Of a stretch of DNA of 64,000 bases, positions 41,506 to 49,998 are shown piece after piece. The translations under genes were made by a program, and so were the position numbers. The DNA is taken from NCBI GenBank assembly GCA_046351395.1, contig JAXLYP010000017.1:1-64000 (forward strand). The letters run 5' to 3'. The notes beneath the pieces are model-generated. The model had not been told where the DNA came from and did no database searches. It saw only the letters and a program-made list of their open reading frames with translations. Numbering within the stretch: the stretch's first letter is position 1; every line of letters starts with the position of its first letter. Origin of the DNA: CAYYKK01 sp046351395. GTDB lineage: Bacteria > Myxococcota_A > Polyangia > Polyangiales > Polyangiaceae.

Positions 41506-42758
41506 TCACCAGCGACGCGGCCGACGGCGCAGAAGGGGCGCGCGCGGAGCCGCACGAGGAGGCAGGCCGAGGGTCAGGCCGAACGAGATCCCGCTCCCGC
41601 TCAGCGTGATCTGAAACCCGCTCGCCGGTGGGGACGGCGTCGACGGCGCGTCGAGGAGGGCGCGCCGCGCAGACTCCGCGGACACCGCGAGCGCCTTCGG
41701 CTTGGTCGACGCGCTCGGCGACGAACTCGCGCGTCTCGCGCTCGCTGAAAACGAGCACCGCGACGACGCCGCGAGCGCGATCCGCCGAGCGCGAGGCCGA
41801 GGGTGAGCGCGGTCCGGCGCGGTCGCCGCGCGCCCACGGCGGGCGGAGGGAGCGCGAACGCGGGCGCGTGCACCATCGTGTGCTGCGCGGCGACCGCGGC
41901 GAGGTGAGGCGTGGGTGCGTCCGGGGCGACGCGCTGGCGCGCTTCGGTGAGCCGCGCGAACACCTCCGCCATCGTCGGCCTCGAGGCCGGTGTCTTCGCG
42001 AGCATCCCGTCGACGAGCGCAGCGAGCTCGATCGGCGCGGACGGCGCGCGCGAAGCGAGCGGCGGCGCGGGCTCGATCGTGAGCTTCATGAGCATGTCGA
42101 GCAGCTCCTCCGCGTCGAACGGACGCGCCCCCGAGACGAGCTCGAAGAGGAGCGTGCCGAGCGAGAAGACGTCGCTCGGCGCCGCCACGTCGCGCTCGCC
42201 GGTCGCCTGCTCGGGGGACATGTACGCTGGCGTCCCGATCGCGGTCCCGGCCTCCGTGAGGGCCCGGCCCGTCCGGGTTCGGGCCACGCCGAAGTCGAGG
42301 AGCTTCACGAGCGACGTGGATCCGCGCACGAGGTAGACGTTCGCGGGCTTTACGTCGCGGTGGACGACGCCGCGCGCGTGCGCTCCCGAGAGCGCGCTCG
42401 CGAGCGCCAGGCCCACGTCGATCGTCTCGGGCAGCGTGAGGGGGGCGCGCTCCATCCGCGCCTTCAGCGTCTCGCCGACGAGCCACTCCATCACGAGGAA
42501 CGGCTCCGCGGCAGACGTGCGCCCGTGCGCCACGTACCGGACGACGGAAGGGTGCTGGAGCGCGAGCAGGATCTCCGCCTCACGCTCGAACCGCGAAGCC
42601 TCCTCGGTGCCGCTCGCGGAGTCGGGGCGCTTCAGGACCTTCACCGCGACGTCCCCGCCGACCGCGAGATCTTTCGCGCGGAACACGAGCCCCATCGCCC
42701 CCGAGCCCACGAGGTGGTCGAGGCGGAAGCGCCGTTCGAGGAGGTCTCCGACACGCAT
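41506..42758 (-). CDS. Ser/Thr protein kinase, frame broken in the membrane region
   Basis: ATG 42758 starts a kinase with GSGAMGLVFRA, HRDVKPANVYL, DFGVAR and GTPAYMSPEQ in residues 8-265. A Pro/Ala-rich linker leads into a hydrophobic segment (TALTLGLALGG) near 41800. Past that point the original frame becomes arginine-rich and ends at 41601. Another frame contains a plausible continuation (SSPSASTKPKALAVSAESAR) that ends at 41506, giving a protein of about 417 residues if one base is missing. The kinase domain is intact either way. A third frame (VVAVLVFSERETRE) also looks sensible for a few residues, so more than one indel is possible. Confidence 0.8.
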
Positions 42759-43160
42759 GGACGGTTCGGCCACGCTCAGCAACCGAGGGGCCAGCTCTCA
42801 TCATCGGTGCGCGCGAGGTCCGTCGAAAGCGGTTCTTCCGCTATTCGACGGGCGGCGCGGCGCCGTCGGAGGGGGCGGAGGCGTTCGCTGTAGCGCGGAG
42901 CGCCACCCGTAGCGCCCGATGCACGCTCCGCGGGTCGAGGGCTACCTGCGGTCGCGGAGCCAGGCGCCCCACGGGGCTTGCCGGAGGAAGGCCCAACCCG
43001 GGCGCGCGTCGTGTCGTCGAGCTCGCCGGTCGGCCGCCAGCCGGAGCGCGCGCGCGAGCTCCTCCACCCGCGCGAAGCGGTTGCGCTTCCGCTTCGCGAC
43101 ACCCAACGCGAGCACCAGCTCGACCTCCACGGGCACGCGCACCATCGCGCCGGGCGGGGG
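42759..43160. other. Gene-poor stretch, 402 bp, with a kinase remnant
   Basis: Between the kinase start and the end of the phosphoesterase gene there is no complete gene. The clear content is a fragment of a Ser/Thr kinase C-lobe (42942-43145, annotated separately). The rest (42783-42941) is arginine/proline-rich in every frame and shows no coding signal. Confidence 0.5.
42942..43145 (-). pseudogene. Fragment of a Ser/Thr kinase C-lobe
   Basis: A 67-residue frame reads VPVEVELVLALGVAKRKRNR then FARVEELARALRLA, which matches the last helices of bacterial Ser/Thr kinase domains (…L.LALAKDPEDRFATAEELARAL in the family). The N-terminal nine-tenths of the kinase is missing. The remainder (RPGWAFLRQAPWGAWLRD) looks like a kinase tail. 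It may be the remnant of a tandem kinase duplication beside 42758, or a deletion derivative. Confidence 0.4.
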
Positions 43161-44438
43161 TCACGGGATCATCTTCGTGAACGTGTCCTGCACCACGCCG
43201 TCCGCGTCGATGACCTTGCCCGTCACGGTCGTGGCGCCGACGTCCATGATCATCGCGTGGTAGAAGCCGCCGCTCTTCACGCGGTCCTTGCAATACGGGC
43301 GCTCGATGTTCTCGTCGACGTTCGTGATGACGCCGCCCCCGCCGGCGCTCGTGATGTACGTCATCCCGTCGGGGAGCTCGAAGCGCTCGTACCCGTGCAT
43401 GTGAGCCTGGAGGACGAACATCACCTTGTGCTGGAGGAACAGCGGCTCGAACGCCTGATAGGCGGTCTCGTTGTCGCCCGTGTCTCCGCACGTTCGGAAC
43501 GGCTTGTGGAAGTAGATGACGGAGAACCGGTAGCCCGGCTTCGACGCGGCGTCCGCGAGGCTCGTCGCGAGCCATACGCCTTGCTCGCTCACCGGGTCGA
43601 GCGGCAGCTCCGTGTTCACCGAGAAGAACCAGACGCCCGCGTTCTCGAAGCGATAGTACGTGTCCCCGCCGTCGAAGCCGGCCCCGCCGAAGAAGCGAAG
43701 CGCATAGAGGGAGAGCTCGTCGCTCTTCTCGCTCTCGTGGTTTCCGATCGCCGGAAAGAACGCGCCCTGCGAGAGCATGGGCTGCATGATGGGGAACCAG
43801 AGCGCCCAGGTCTCGAGCGTCGAGGCGTAGTATTGGATGTCGCCACCGTGCAGCACGAACTCCGGCTTCTCCGGCAGCGCGTGGGAGAGCGTCTTCGCCG
43901 TCGTCCCGAGCGCGGGGTTCGTGTCGCCAATCACCATGAAGCGCAGCGGATCACCGGACGGGTGCGCCGTGCAGAACCGGCCCTTGCGGGTCGCATCTGC
44001 GGCGAGTGAATAGCCGTAGCACGCGCCCGCCTGGAGCCCCGTCACGGTCGCCTCGTGCATGTAGTACGTGCCAGCCCAATCGGGGGGCGCCTTCGAATCG
44101 AGAGGCGCCGGGTACGTGTTCTCGAGGGTCACGGTGCTCTCGACGGCGGTGACGGTGACCGGCGGATCAGACCCTCCCTCACGCTCGATCGTCACGTCCG
44201 CGGGCGTCCCTGCGGCGCACGCCTCCCAGCGGATCTTCGCGGACGTGCCGTCCACGTGGAGCGCCCAAGGCCCCTTCGTGATCGACGGTGAAACGCACAC
44301 CAAGCCCTTTTCTCCGCCCGATCCGCCCGAGCCGGACGAGCTCGAGGAGGACGAGCTCGTCGCCGTCGCGCCATCGTCGCAAGACCACAGCGCGCACGTG
44401 AGCACCGCGGCGGTCCATCGGAGCGTTCGCCTCTGCAT
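43161..44438 (-). CDS. Purple-acid-phosphatase-like metallophosphoesterase lipoprotein
   Basis: This 425-residue lipoprotein has a signal (TAAVLTCALWSC, lipobox-like WSC) and a Ser/Gly linker. An N-terminal fibronectin/PAP-type beta domain (residues 45-150, PADVTIEREGG, GLQAGACYGYSL) is followed by a calcineurin-like phosphoesterase domain with metal-ligand blocks VIGDTNP, LHGGDIQYY, IGNHESE, IYFHKPF and QAHMHGYER. These are the five PAP motifs. It probably hydrolyses extracellular phosphate esters. The usual tyrosine ligand block (GDxxY) reads GGDIQYY, which is compatible. Confidence 0.9.
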   Translation of the reverse strand: MQRRTLRWTAAVLTCALWSCDDGATATSSSSSSSSGSGGSGGEKGLVCVSPSITKGPWALHVDGTSAKIRWEACAAGTPADVTIEREGGSDPPVTVTAVESTVTLENTYPAPLDSKAPPDWAGTYYMHEATVTGLQAGACYGYSLAADATRKGRFCTAHPSGDPLRFMVIGDTNPALGTTAKTLSHALPEKPEFVLHGGDIQYYASTLETWALWFPIMQPMLSQGAFFPAIGNHESEKSDELSLYALRFFGGAGFDGGDTYYRFENAGVWFFSVNTELPLDPVSEQGVWLATSLADAASKPGYRFSVIYFHKPFRTCGDTGDNETAYQAFEPLFLQHKVMFVLQAHMHGYERFELPDGMTYITSAGGGGVITNVDENIERPYCKDRVKSGGFYHAMIMDVGATTVTGKVIDADGVVQDTFTKMIP

Positions 44439-44561
44439 GCGCCGAGGATACTGCCTCCATCGGCGCTCCGCCGGCTCTCCGCGCGCCTCCCTTGGGGCGG
44501 GCGCCCGGCTGGCCTCGGCCCCTCCGGGGGACGAGCGCCGATCCTTCGCCGGCCCCCCGCG

Positions 44562-45551
44562 TCAGCGCCAATCGATCGTGTAGCCGAGATCGTGGCCGAT
44601 CGCGGCGGAGAACTTCCTCACGGAGACGCTCGCCATGCGCTCGCTGAGGTCGACGGGGATGTGCGTGGTGAGCCAACCGCCGACCCCCATGAACTCGCCC
44701 ACCGCGTGTCGCCCGCCGCTCGGTCCCTCGTAGCGGACGCGCGCCTCTTGCTTGCCCGCGCGCGCGAGGAGATCGATGAGGTCGCGCAAGAGGATGTACG
44801 ACGTGTCGTTCAGGTGGGTCGCCCAGTTCGCGACCGGCATGAAGTCGACCAGGTGGACCAACTGGTAGTTGAGGCCGATCCAAAGGTCCTCCGCCGTCAA
44901 CTCGATCGGCTCGTTGTCGATCACGCGCCGAAAGCGGATCCCGCGGAGCGCGCTCAGGCGGCCCAGGTTCTCCCGGAGCTCGCGCCGCAGATCGCCTGCG
45001 TAGAGGAGTCTGAGGAGGGACGGGAACGCCTCGATGTGCGTCCACTCGAACGGGCTCACGAGCGCCCGGAAGCGCGGGATCTTGCTCTTGTCCATCGCGA
45101 ACGTGTTCGTCCCGGTGCCGAGGATCGAGTGCAGCAGGAGCACGAGCGGGGAGCGCTCGGGGTAGTGACGCACGCCGTACTCGAAGCAGAAATAGAGATG
45201 GTCGAGGAACGATCCGTCCGCGTGCTCGACGTCGAAGTCGCACTCCTCGACGAGGAACTTGAGGAGCGCTGGGTCGACCTCGGGCAACGGACCCTCCGCG
45301 GCGCGCTCGTCGTATGCCGCTTGGACGCGCTTGGCGTCGTCCACGAACCAGCGCACGTCCTTCGCGATGCGCTTCTTGATCACGTAGCGCGCCGCCCGCC
45401 CCTCGAGCGTCTGGAAGATGGTGCGTCCGAGATCGAAGTCCGGGATGGGGAGCACCGCGACGGCGCCCGCGTGATCGGTGGCGCCGCCGTGCGCGATGGC
45501 GGCTTTGCGTTGGTACGAGGGCTCGGGGCGGATGGCTGCGGATTGCTTCAT
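44562..45551 (-). CDS. Conserved hypothetical helical protein
   Basis: This 329-residue protein has no signal peptide or membrane segment. The visible patterns are the helical FWVDDAKRVQAAYDER-like segment (actual: VRWFVDDAKRVQAAYDERA), FLDHLYFCFEYGVRHYPER, LLLHSILGTGTNTFAMD and HLNDTSYILLRDLIDLLA. Several conserved-looking histidines and acidic residues suggest a metal site, but I do not recognise the family. ATG 45551 is used. It follows the monooxygenase-like gene on the same strand. Confidence 0.6.
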   Translation of the reverse strand: MKQSAAIRPEPSYQRKAAIAHGGATDHAGAVAVLPIPDFDLGRTIFQTLEGRAARYVIKKRIAKDVRWFVDDAKRVQAAYDERAAEGPLPEVDPALLKFLVEECDFDVEHADGSFLDHLYFCFEYGVRHYPERSPLVLLLHSILGTGTNTFAMDKSKIPRFRALVSPFEWTHIEAFPSLLRLLYAGDLRRELRENLGRLSALRGIRFRRVIDNEPIELTAEDLWIGLNYQLVHLVDFMPVANWATHLNDTSYILLRDLIDLLARAGKQEARVRYEGPSGGRHAVGEFMGVGGWLTTHIPVDLSERMASVSVRKFSAAIGHDLGYTIDWR

Positions 45552-45568
45552 CGAGGTGGCGCCGGAGC

Positions 45569-46396
45569 TTAGTCGGCCCTCGGCGGCGCGCGAAAGACCG
45601 TCTTCATTACCGTCGACTCGCGCGGACGGAGCGTTCGCGCGCGGCGCGCCGCCATCGCGATTCCGCCCACCGCGAACGCGCCGAAGAGCGCCCCGAGAGG
45701 GCTCGCCGCGCCCACCGCGGAGATCACGCAGCCGCTCGATCCGCTGTCCGCGCCCGCGCCGCCCGCGCCGGACGACGTCGTGGTCGAGCCGCCCGACGTG
45801 ACCGAGGTCGGCGGGGCGGTGCCGATCGAGACCGTCGCGCAGTGGTGATAGAAGCAGCCGCCCGGATCGTTCAGCGCGTGGTTCGACATGAACTCGAGCA
45901 CCTGCAAGGTGCAGTGATCGCACTTCACGCCCGCCGGGAGCGTGACCTCGAACGACTGCGGGCCGCTGAACGGGCTCGTGTGGACGAGCTCTCCGTCCGC
46001 GAGCACCGGGAAGACCGGCGGGTCCTGGATGACCGTGGAGCCGCACGCGGTCGAGCCCGCAGTGACCGGCGGCTCCTCCGGTAGATCCGCGGGGCCGTTC
46101 AGCCCGAGGGCCACGCGGTAGTGTCCCGGGTGGGCGATCGTCTCGTCGATCGTGATCGTGATCGTCTGGCCCTCTGCATAGGCGGTCACGAGACCGTTGT
46201 CCGCGCCGCCGCCGCACGGCGGCTCCTTCTGCGGGCTCCCGAGGACGTCCTGATCCGTCGACGCGGGCGGCTCGTCGAGGATGAAGTGCGCGCTCGCCGT
46301 GGACGGCGAGACGAACAGCGCGCCGAAGGCGAACGCGAGGGCCGCCGCGGCGAGTACGCGCTGGGGCGCGGAGGGACGAGCGAGCATGCGGTGCAT
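45569..46396 (-). CDS. SCE4755-like polysaccharide-monooxygenase-like surface protein
   Basis: This 275-residue protein has a signal peptide ending SPSTASA, so the mature protein starts with His (HFILDEPPAS). That N-terminal His is the hallmark of copper LPMO-like proteins, which use it with a second His as a copper brace. The domain continues with CGGGADNG, TIDETIAHPGHYRVALG, DPPVFP and CDHCTLQVLEF. A Ser/Thr/Gly linker leads to a C-terminal cysteine, a hydrophobic helix and ARRARTLRPRE, a MYXO-CTERM-like anchor. The family is known from Sorangium (SCE4755) as LPMO-like; its activity is unproven. Confidence 0.8.
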   Translation of the reverse strand: MHRMLARPSAPQRVLAAAALAFAFGALFVSPSTASAHFILDEPPASTDQDVLGSPQKEPPCGGGADNGLVTAYAEGQTITITIDETIAHPGHYRVALGLNGPADLPEEPPVTAGSTACGSTVIQDPPVFPVLADGELVHTSPFSGPQSFEVTLPAGVKCDHCTLQVLEFMSNHALNDPGGCFYHHCATVSIGTAPPTSVTSGGSTTTSSGAGGAGADSGSSGCVISAVGAASPLGALFGAFAVGGIAMAARRARTLRPRESTVMKTVFRAPPRAD

Positions 46397-46446
46397 GGTC
46401 CGTCGCGCGCTGGCCGAGTGCAAACGCGTTCTCTCGCGGGCGCCCG

Positions 46447-46911
46447 TCATTTGCAGTCGCTGCAGTTGCACTTGTTCTCGTCCCCGGAGCACTTTCCGTC
46501 TCCGCAGTGCTTCGTGCACACGGCAGGCGCGGACGCGACGGGCGGCGGTGGGAGGCACTTTCCGTCCGGGCCGAGGATTCCCATCGTGAAGACGGGGCCG
46601 AGTCCAGGGCAACACGACCTGGTGTTGGGGTGCCCCGGGAACGTCTCGATCGTCTCGTTCTCCTTCCCGCAATTCGGCGGTGGAACCGCGGCGTCGCCGC
46701 TCCCTGTCGTCGCCGACGCGCCCCCCGTCGTCGTGCCACCGCCGCTCGTCGACGCGGCGCTCGTGGTTCCCTGTGTCGCGGCGGTCTGCGTCGCGGCCAC
46801 CGTGGCGGTGGCGGTGGCGTTCCCCTCGGGGGTCGTGGGCGCTGGCGCCGCGCACGCGACCCAGCAGACGGAGACGAGCGCGAGCGGCGGCACGGCGAGC
46901 AGAGCCTTCAT
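46447..46911 (-). CDS. Cysteine-rich lipoprotein
   Basis: This 154-residue lipoprotein has a signal MKALLAVPPLALVSVCWVAC, a Thr/Ala/Gly linker (20-85) and two short cysteine clusters: RSCCPGLGPVF and the C-terminal CTKHCGDGKCSGDENKCNCSDCK-like block, described here as eight cysteines in the last 25 residues. The latter resembles a CxxC/knottin-like domain often found at the end of myxobacterial lipoproteins. The function is unknown. It lies just upstream of the monooxygenase-like gene on the same strand. Confidence 0.7.
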   Translation of the reverse strand: MKALLAVPPLALVSVCWVACAAPAPTTPEGNATATATVAATQTAATQGTTSAASTSGGGTTTGGASATTGSGDAAVPPPNCGKENETIETFPGHPNTRSCCPGLGPVFTMGILGPDGKCLPPPPVASAPAVCTKHCGDGKCSGDENKCNCSDCK

Positions 46912-47070
46912 GCACTTGAGGTATCGAAGCGGTTCGGCCGAGGCAAGCCGCGGCGCCTCCGCGAGGGGATCCGCGACTGCGAGGGCTCTCCTCAACGTGA
47001 GGATCGGACCGTCTCGGCCATCGTCACGAAGGCGCGACGCCCTTGGAGAGACGTCGAGGCGTCCGCGCGG

Positions 47071-48516
47071 TCAGCGGGGGATCTCGGGGAGGTGCTCGTC
47101 TCGAACGATCACCTCGTCCCCGACGCGATACGGCAGATCCTGTCGGTACTCGGGGCCCCACGCGGCCTGTCCGGCGGTGTTCCACGCGTCGATCGCGTTC
47201 TGAAGATCGGTCTGCGCGTTCGGGGTCAGTCCCGAGGCTCCGCTGTCGAGCGCCGCCTGGAGACTCGCGATGTTCTCGGCCATCTGCGCGACGGTCATGT
47301 CCGTGAGCCGGCCATCCTGGAACGATCCCCCTCGCTCGGCCCCGAGGCTCATGTTCGCGTCGCCGCCGACGGCCGCGAGGATGCTGTCGTACGCGTTGCG
47401 CACGCCTCCTGGGAGATCCGAGTACTTCTCCCCGTGCCGCGCGAGCTGGCTGTAGTCCGCCTCCGTGTGGAGCAGGTTGATGAGGTGGGCGATGCTCTCC
47501 TTCACGTCGGCGACGCGCACGGGCGCGCGCGCCTCGTCCGCGAGGCCGCCCATGAAGTTGTACGGGTTCACGCGCGTGCCCTCGCTCTCCATCTTGATGT
47601 AGAGCATCTCGGAGCCCTGACGCGTGAGCCCCTGATAGAGGAGCGTCCGCATCCCGAAGGGCAGGTGTCGGTCGAGGCCCCTGCCATGTTTGTCGAAGTC
47701 GATGCCTCGGCCCGTGTGGCCGGCGCCCTGCTGGTCGGGCTTGAGGTGCGACGAGGGCCGCATGTAGACGGCGTTCGACGTGGAGTTCAGCCACCCGCGG
47801 ACGCGCCCGCCCGGGTCGGGGATCGTCATCGCGCCTCGGTACCAGGGCTTGCCCGCCGCTTTGTCGCTCTGCGCGCGCAGGTAGAACATCAGGTCCGAGA
47901 CCGTGTCCTTCGTCGCTTGCGGCGGTGTCCCGTTCGGGTCGCGAAGCTGTGACATGATGTCGCGACCGCGGTCGATCTTCGCCGCGAGGTCGCGGATGCG
48001 CTGCGGGCGATCGCCGAGCGGGAGCTTGCTCCAGCCGGGCATCGTCTGGTTGTTGAGCTCGTCGCCGCTCGGAAGGACGATCGGCCGCTGTCGCTGGATG
48101 GTGTCGAGCAGCGCGGCGAGCGCTTCGTTCTGCTTCGCCCACTGCGCTCCCGCGTTCGACGCGTTCGGGTCGATCGGCGCGGAGGCGATCTGATCGAGCG
48201 AGCTCAGGAACGCCGAGAGATCTTCGTTGGGTTTGTCCCCGCGCCAGTCCTCGAGCTCGTTGACGATCGCGTTCCGGAGCTGCGCCGCCTTCGCGAGCTC
48301 CTTCGGTGCGGACGGGCGGATCGCGTGACACGCGAACCCGAGGACGCGCGACATGAAGCTCGGGTGCGCAGCCCCGGACGCGCTCGATCCGCTCGCGGCG
48401 CCGGCCGCGGTGCCGGCGACGTTACCCCCGCTCCCGTGAGAGCCGCTGTTGCTGCTGCTCCCCAGGCTCGACGTGTTGCTCGAGCCGGACGTGCCTGGTC
48501 CGCCGCCGTGCGCCAT
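47071..48516 (-). CDS. Large protein with Ser/Gly-rich N-terminus, unknown family
   Basis: This 481-residue protein starts at ATG 48516 with 50 residues of almost pure Ser, Gly, Ala, Asn and Thr, then a helical region (residues 65-190). The C-terminal half contains PWYRGAMTIPDPGGRVRGWL, GIDFDKHGRGLDRHLPFGM and LLYQGLTRQGSEMLYIKMES, an odd dense block with several conserved-looking aromatic and charged residues. There is no signal peptide, TM helix or recognised motif. A disordered N-terminus joined to a compact C-terminal block is typical of secreted effectors, so an injected or contact-dependent effector is one hypothesis. Confidence 0.55.
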   Translation of the reverse strand: MAHGGGPGTSGSSNTSSLGSSSNSGSHGSGGNVAGTAAGAASGSSASGAAHPSFMSRVLGFACHAIRPSAPKELAKAAQLRNAIVNELEDWRGDKPNEDLSAFLSSLDQIASAPIDPNASNAGAQWAKQNEALAALLDTIQRQRPIVLPSGDELNNQTMPGWSKLPLGDRPQRIRDLAAKIDRGRDIMSQLRDPNGTPPQATKDTVSDLMFYLRAQSDKAAGKPWYRGAMTIPDPGGRVRGWLNSTSNAVYMRPSSHLKPDQQGAGHTGRGIDFDKHGRGLDRHLPFGMRTLLYQGLTRQGSEMLYIKMESEGTRVNPYNFMGGLADEARAPVRVADVKESIAHLINLLHTEADYSQLARHGEKYSDLPGGVRNAYDSILAAVGGDANMSLGAERGGSFQDGRLTDMTVAQMAENIASLQAALDSGASGLTPNAQTDLQNAIDAWNTAGQAAWGPEYRQDLPYRVGDEVIVRDEHLPEIPR

Positions 48517-48593
48517 CGTCGGAGTCTATCAGGGGCTCGCGCGCGGCCGAGCGCGCCTCGACCCGAATGCGCCAGTTCTTTCCGGACGCGCCC

Positions 48594-49898
48594 TCAGGAG
48601 CCGAAGATCCCGTCGACCCAGCGGTTCGCGAGCTTCCGCCCTGGATCGTACGCGCGCATGCGCGCGCCGAAGTCCGCGAACCTCGGGTACTGCGACGCGA
48701 GGTAGGTCGGATCGAACCGCGCCTCCTTCCCCCAGTGCGGCCGGCCCCCGTGCTCCCGCGCGAACGCTTCGAACCGCCGGAGCTGGTCGTCCCAGCGGGG
48801 CTCGCTGTCGATGTTGTAGAGCGACAGCCAGATCGTGTCGCGCCCGTGCGCGGGGCTCATCCAGAAGTCGTCCCCGCGTGTGAAGCGGATCTCCTGGATG
48901 AAGTTGAACGTGTGCCCGCTCTCGAGGAGGAGCCTGCGGTAGCCGCGCAGCAACGCCTTCGCGCCGGCGAGATCGAACGCCCACTCGGCCTCCCGGTGGA
49001 CCGGCGGCGATGGCGTGAGGAACCCGACGTGGCTCTGGCACACGCGCTCGAATCGCTTGCCGACCTGTGCGCCCAGCAGGCGGTTCACCGCCGGCACGAG
49101 GCGCCTTCGATCCAGCCGCTCGAGCGCGAGGAGGCTCCGGTACACCGCGACGGAGAGGAACTCGTCCTTGAACGCGCGCAGCACGCGAGACGCGAGATCG
49201 CCGTCGTCCCGGGGCGCGTTCGTCCGATCGTGGGTGAAGACGATCGCGGTGTCCCCGGGGACGAGCCACCAGAGCTTGAAGTGATCGAACCCGTGGACGA
49301 AGGCGTCGAGGTTCTCGATGACCTCGTCGAACGACGCCGTGTCGGTGATCGCGTGCATCTGGAACGCGGGGACGACGGACAGCGTGATCTCGTGGACGAC
49401 GCCGAAACACCCCAGGCCGACGGCGATCGCGTCGAAGTCGGGGTGCCCGCGATCCACGCGTACGACGTCCCCGCGCCCGTCGACGAGCGAGAGCGACTGC
49501 ACCTGATCGGCGAGGCACCGGAACGCGATCCCCGAGCCGTGCGTTCCGGTGGAGATGGCGCCGGCGAGGGACTGCTCGGCGATCGATCCCAGGTTCGCGA
49601 GCGCGAGGCCGCGGCGGTCGAGCGCCGCGATGAGCTCCTTCAGCTTGATGCCCGCTTGGACCGTCGCGAGGCGCGCGGATGGATCGATCGCGACGACCTC
49701 CCGCATCCCGTCGAGCGAGACGACCGTGTCCTCCGTCACGACGCCCAGCGACCAGGAGTGTGCGCTCCCCACCGCACGCAGTCGGTTCGCGCGACGGACG
49801 ATCGCCTGCAGCTCGTCCACCGACCGCGGTAGCTCCACGGCGCGAGGTCGAAAGCGCCACGTTCGACCGTAGTTTCGAATGGCTCGCCCTTCACCCAC
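48594..49898 (-). CDS. FAD-linked aldonolactone oxidase-like protein (GULO/ALO family)
   Basis: This 434-residue flavoprotein has a PCMH-type FAD-binding domain at the N-terminus (RAVGSAHSWSLGVVTEDTVV, LANLGSIAEQSLAGAISTGTHGSG) and the ALO/GULO C-terminal domain (HWGKEARFDPTYLASQYPRF ending the family with the HWG motif). Such enzymes oxidise sugar lactones (for example D-arabinono-1,4-lactone or gulonolactone) using O2. The start is read as GTG 49898; the frame is open further up but into arginine-rich shadow. It is divergent from the DUF4185-like lipoprotein gene. Confidence 0.88.
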   Translation of the reverse strand: MGEGRAIRNYGRTWRFRPRAVELPRSVDELQAIVRRANRLRAVGSAHSWSLGVVTEDTVVSLDGMREVVAIDPSARLATVQAGIKLKELIAALDRRGLALANLGSIAEQSLAGAISTGTHGSGIAFRCLADQVQSLSLVDGRGDVVRVDRGHPDFDAIAVGLGCFGVVHEITLSVVPAFQMHAITDTASFDEVIENLDAFVHGFDHFKLWWLVPGDTAIVFTHDRTNAPRDDGDLASRVLRAFKDEFLSVAVYRSLLALERLDRRRLVPAVNRLLGAQVGKRFERVCQSHVGFLTPSPPVHREAEWAFDLAGAKALLRGYRRLLLESGHTFNFIQEIRFTRGDDFWMSPAHGRDTIWLSLYNIDSEPRWDDQLRRFEAFAREHGGRPHWGKEARFDPTYLASQYPRFADFGARMRAYDPGRKLANRWVDGIFGS

Positions 49899-49998
49899 GG
49901 AGAGAGCATACGCGCACCCCGGTCCGCGATCGGCGCGCACCGTGCGCGAGGCCGTCCCGGGTCGCGTGGCGTCGAAGTCCGCGCGTACCATCGACCCA

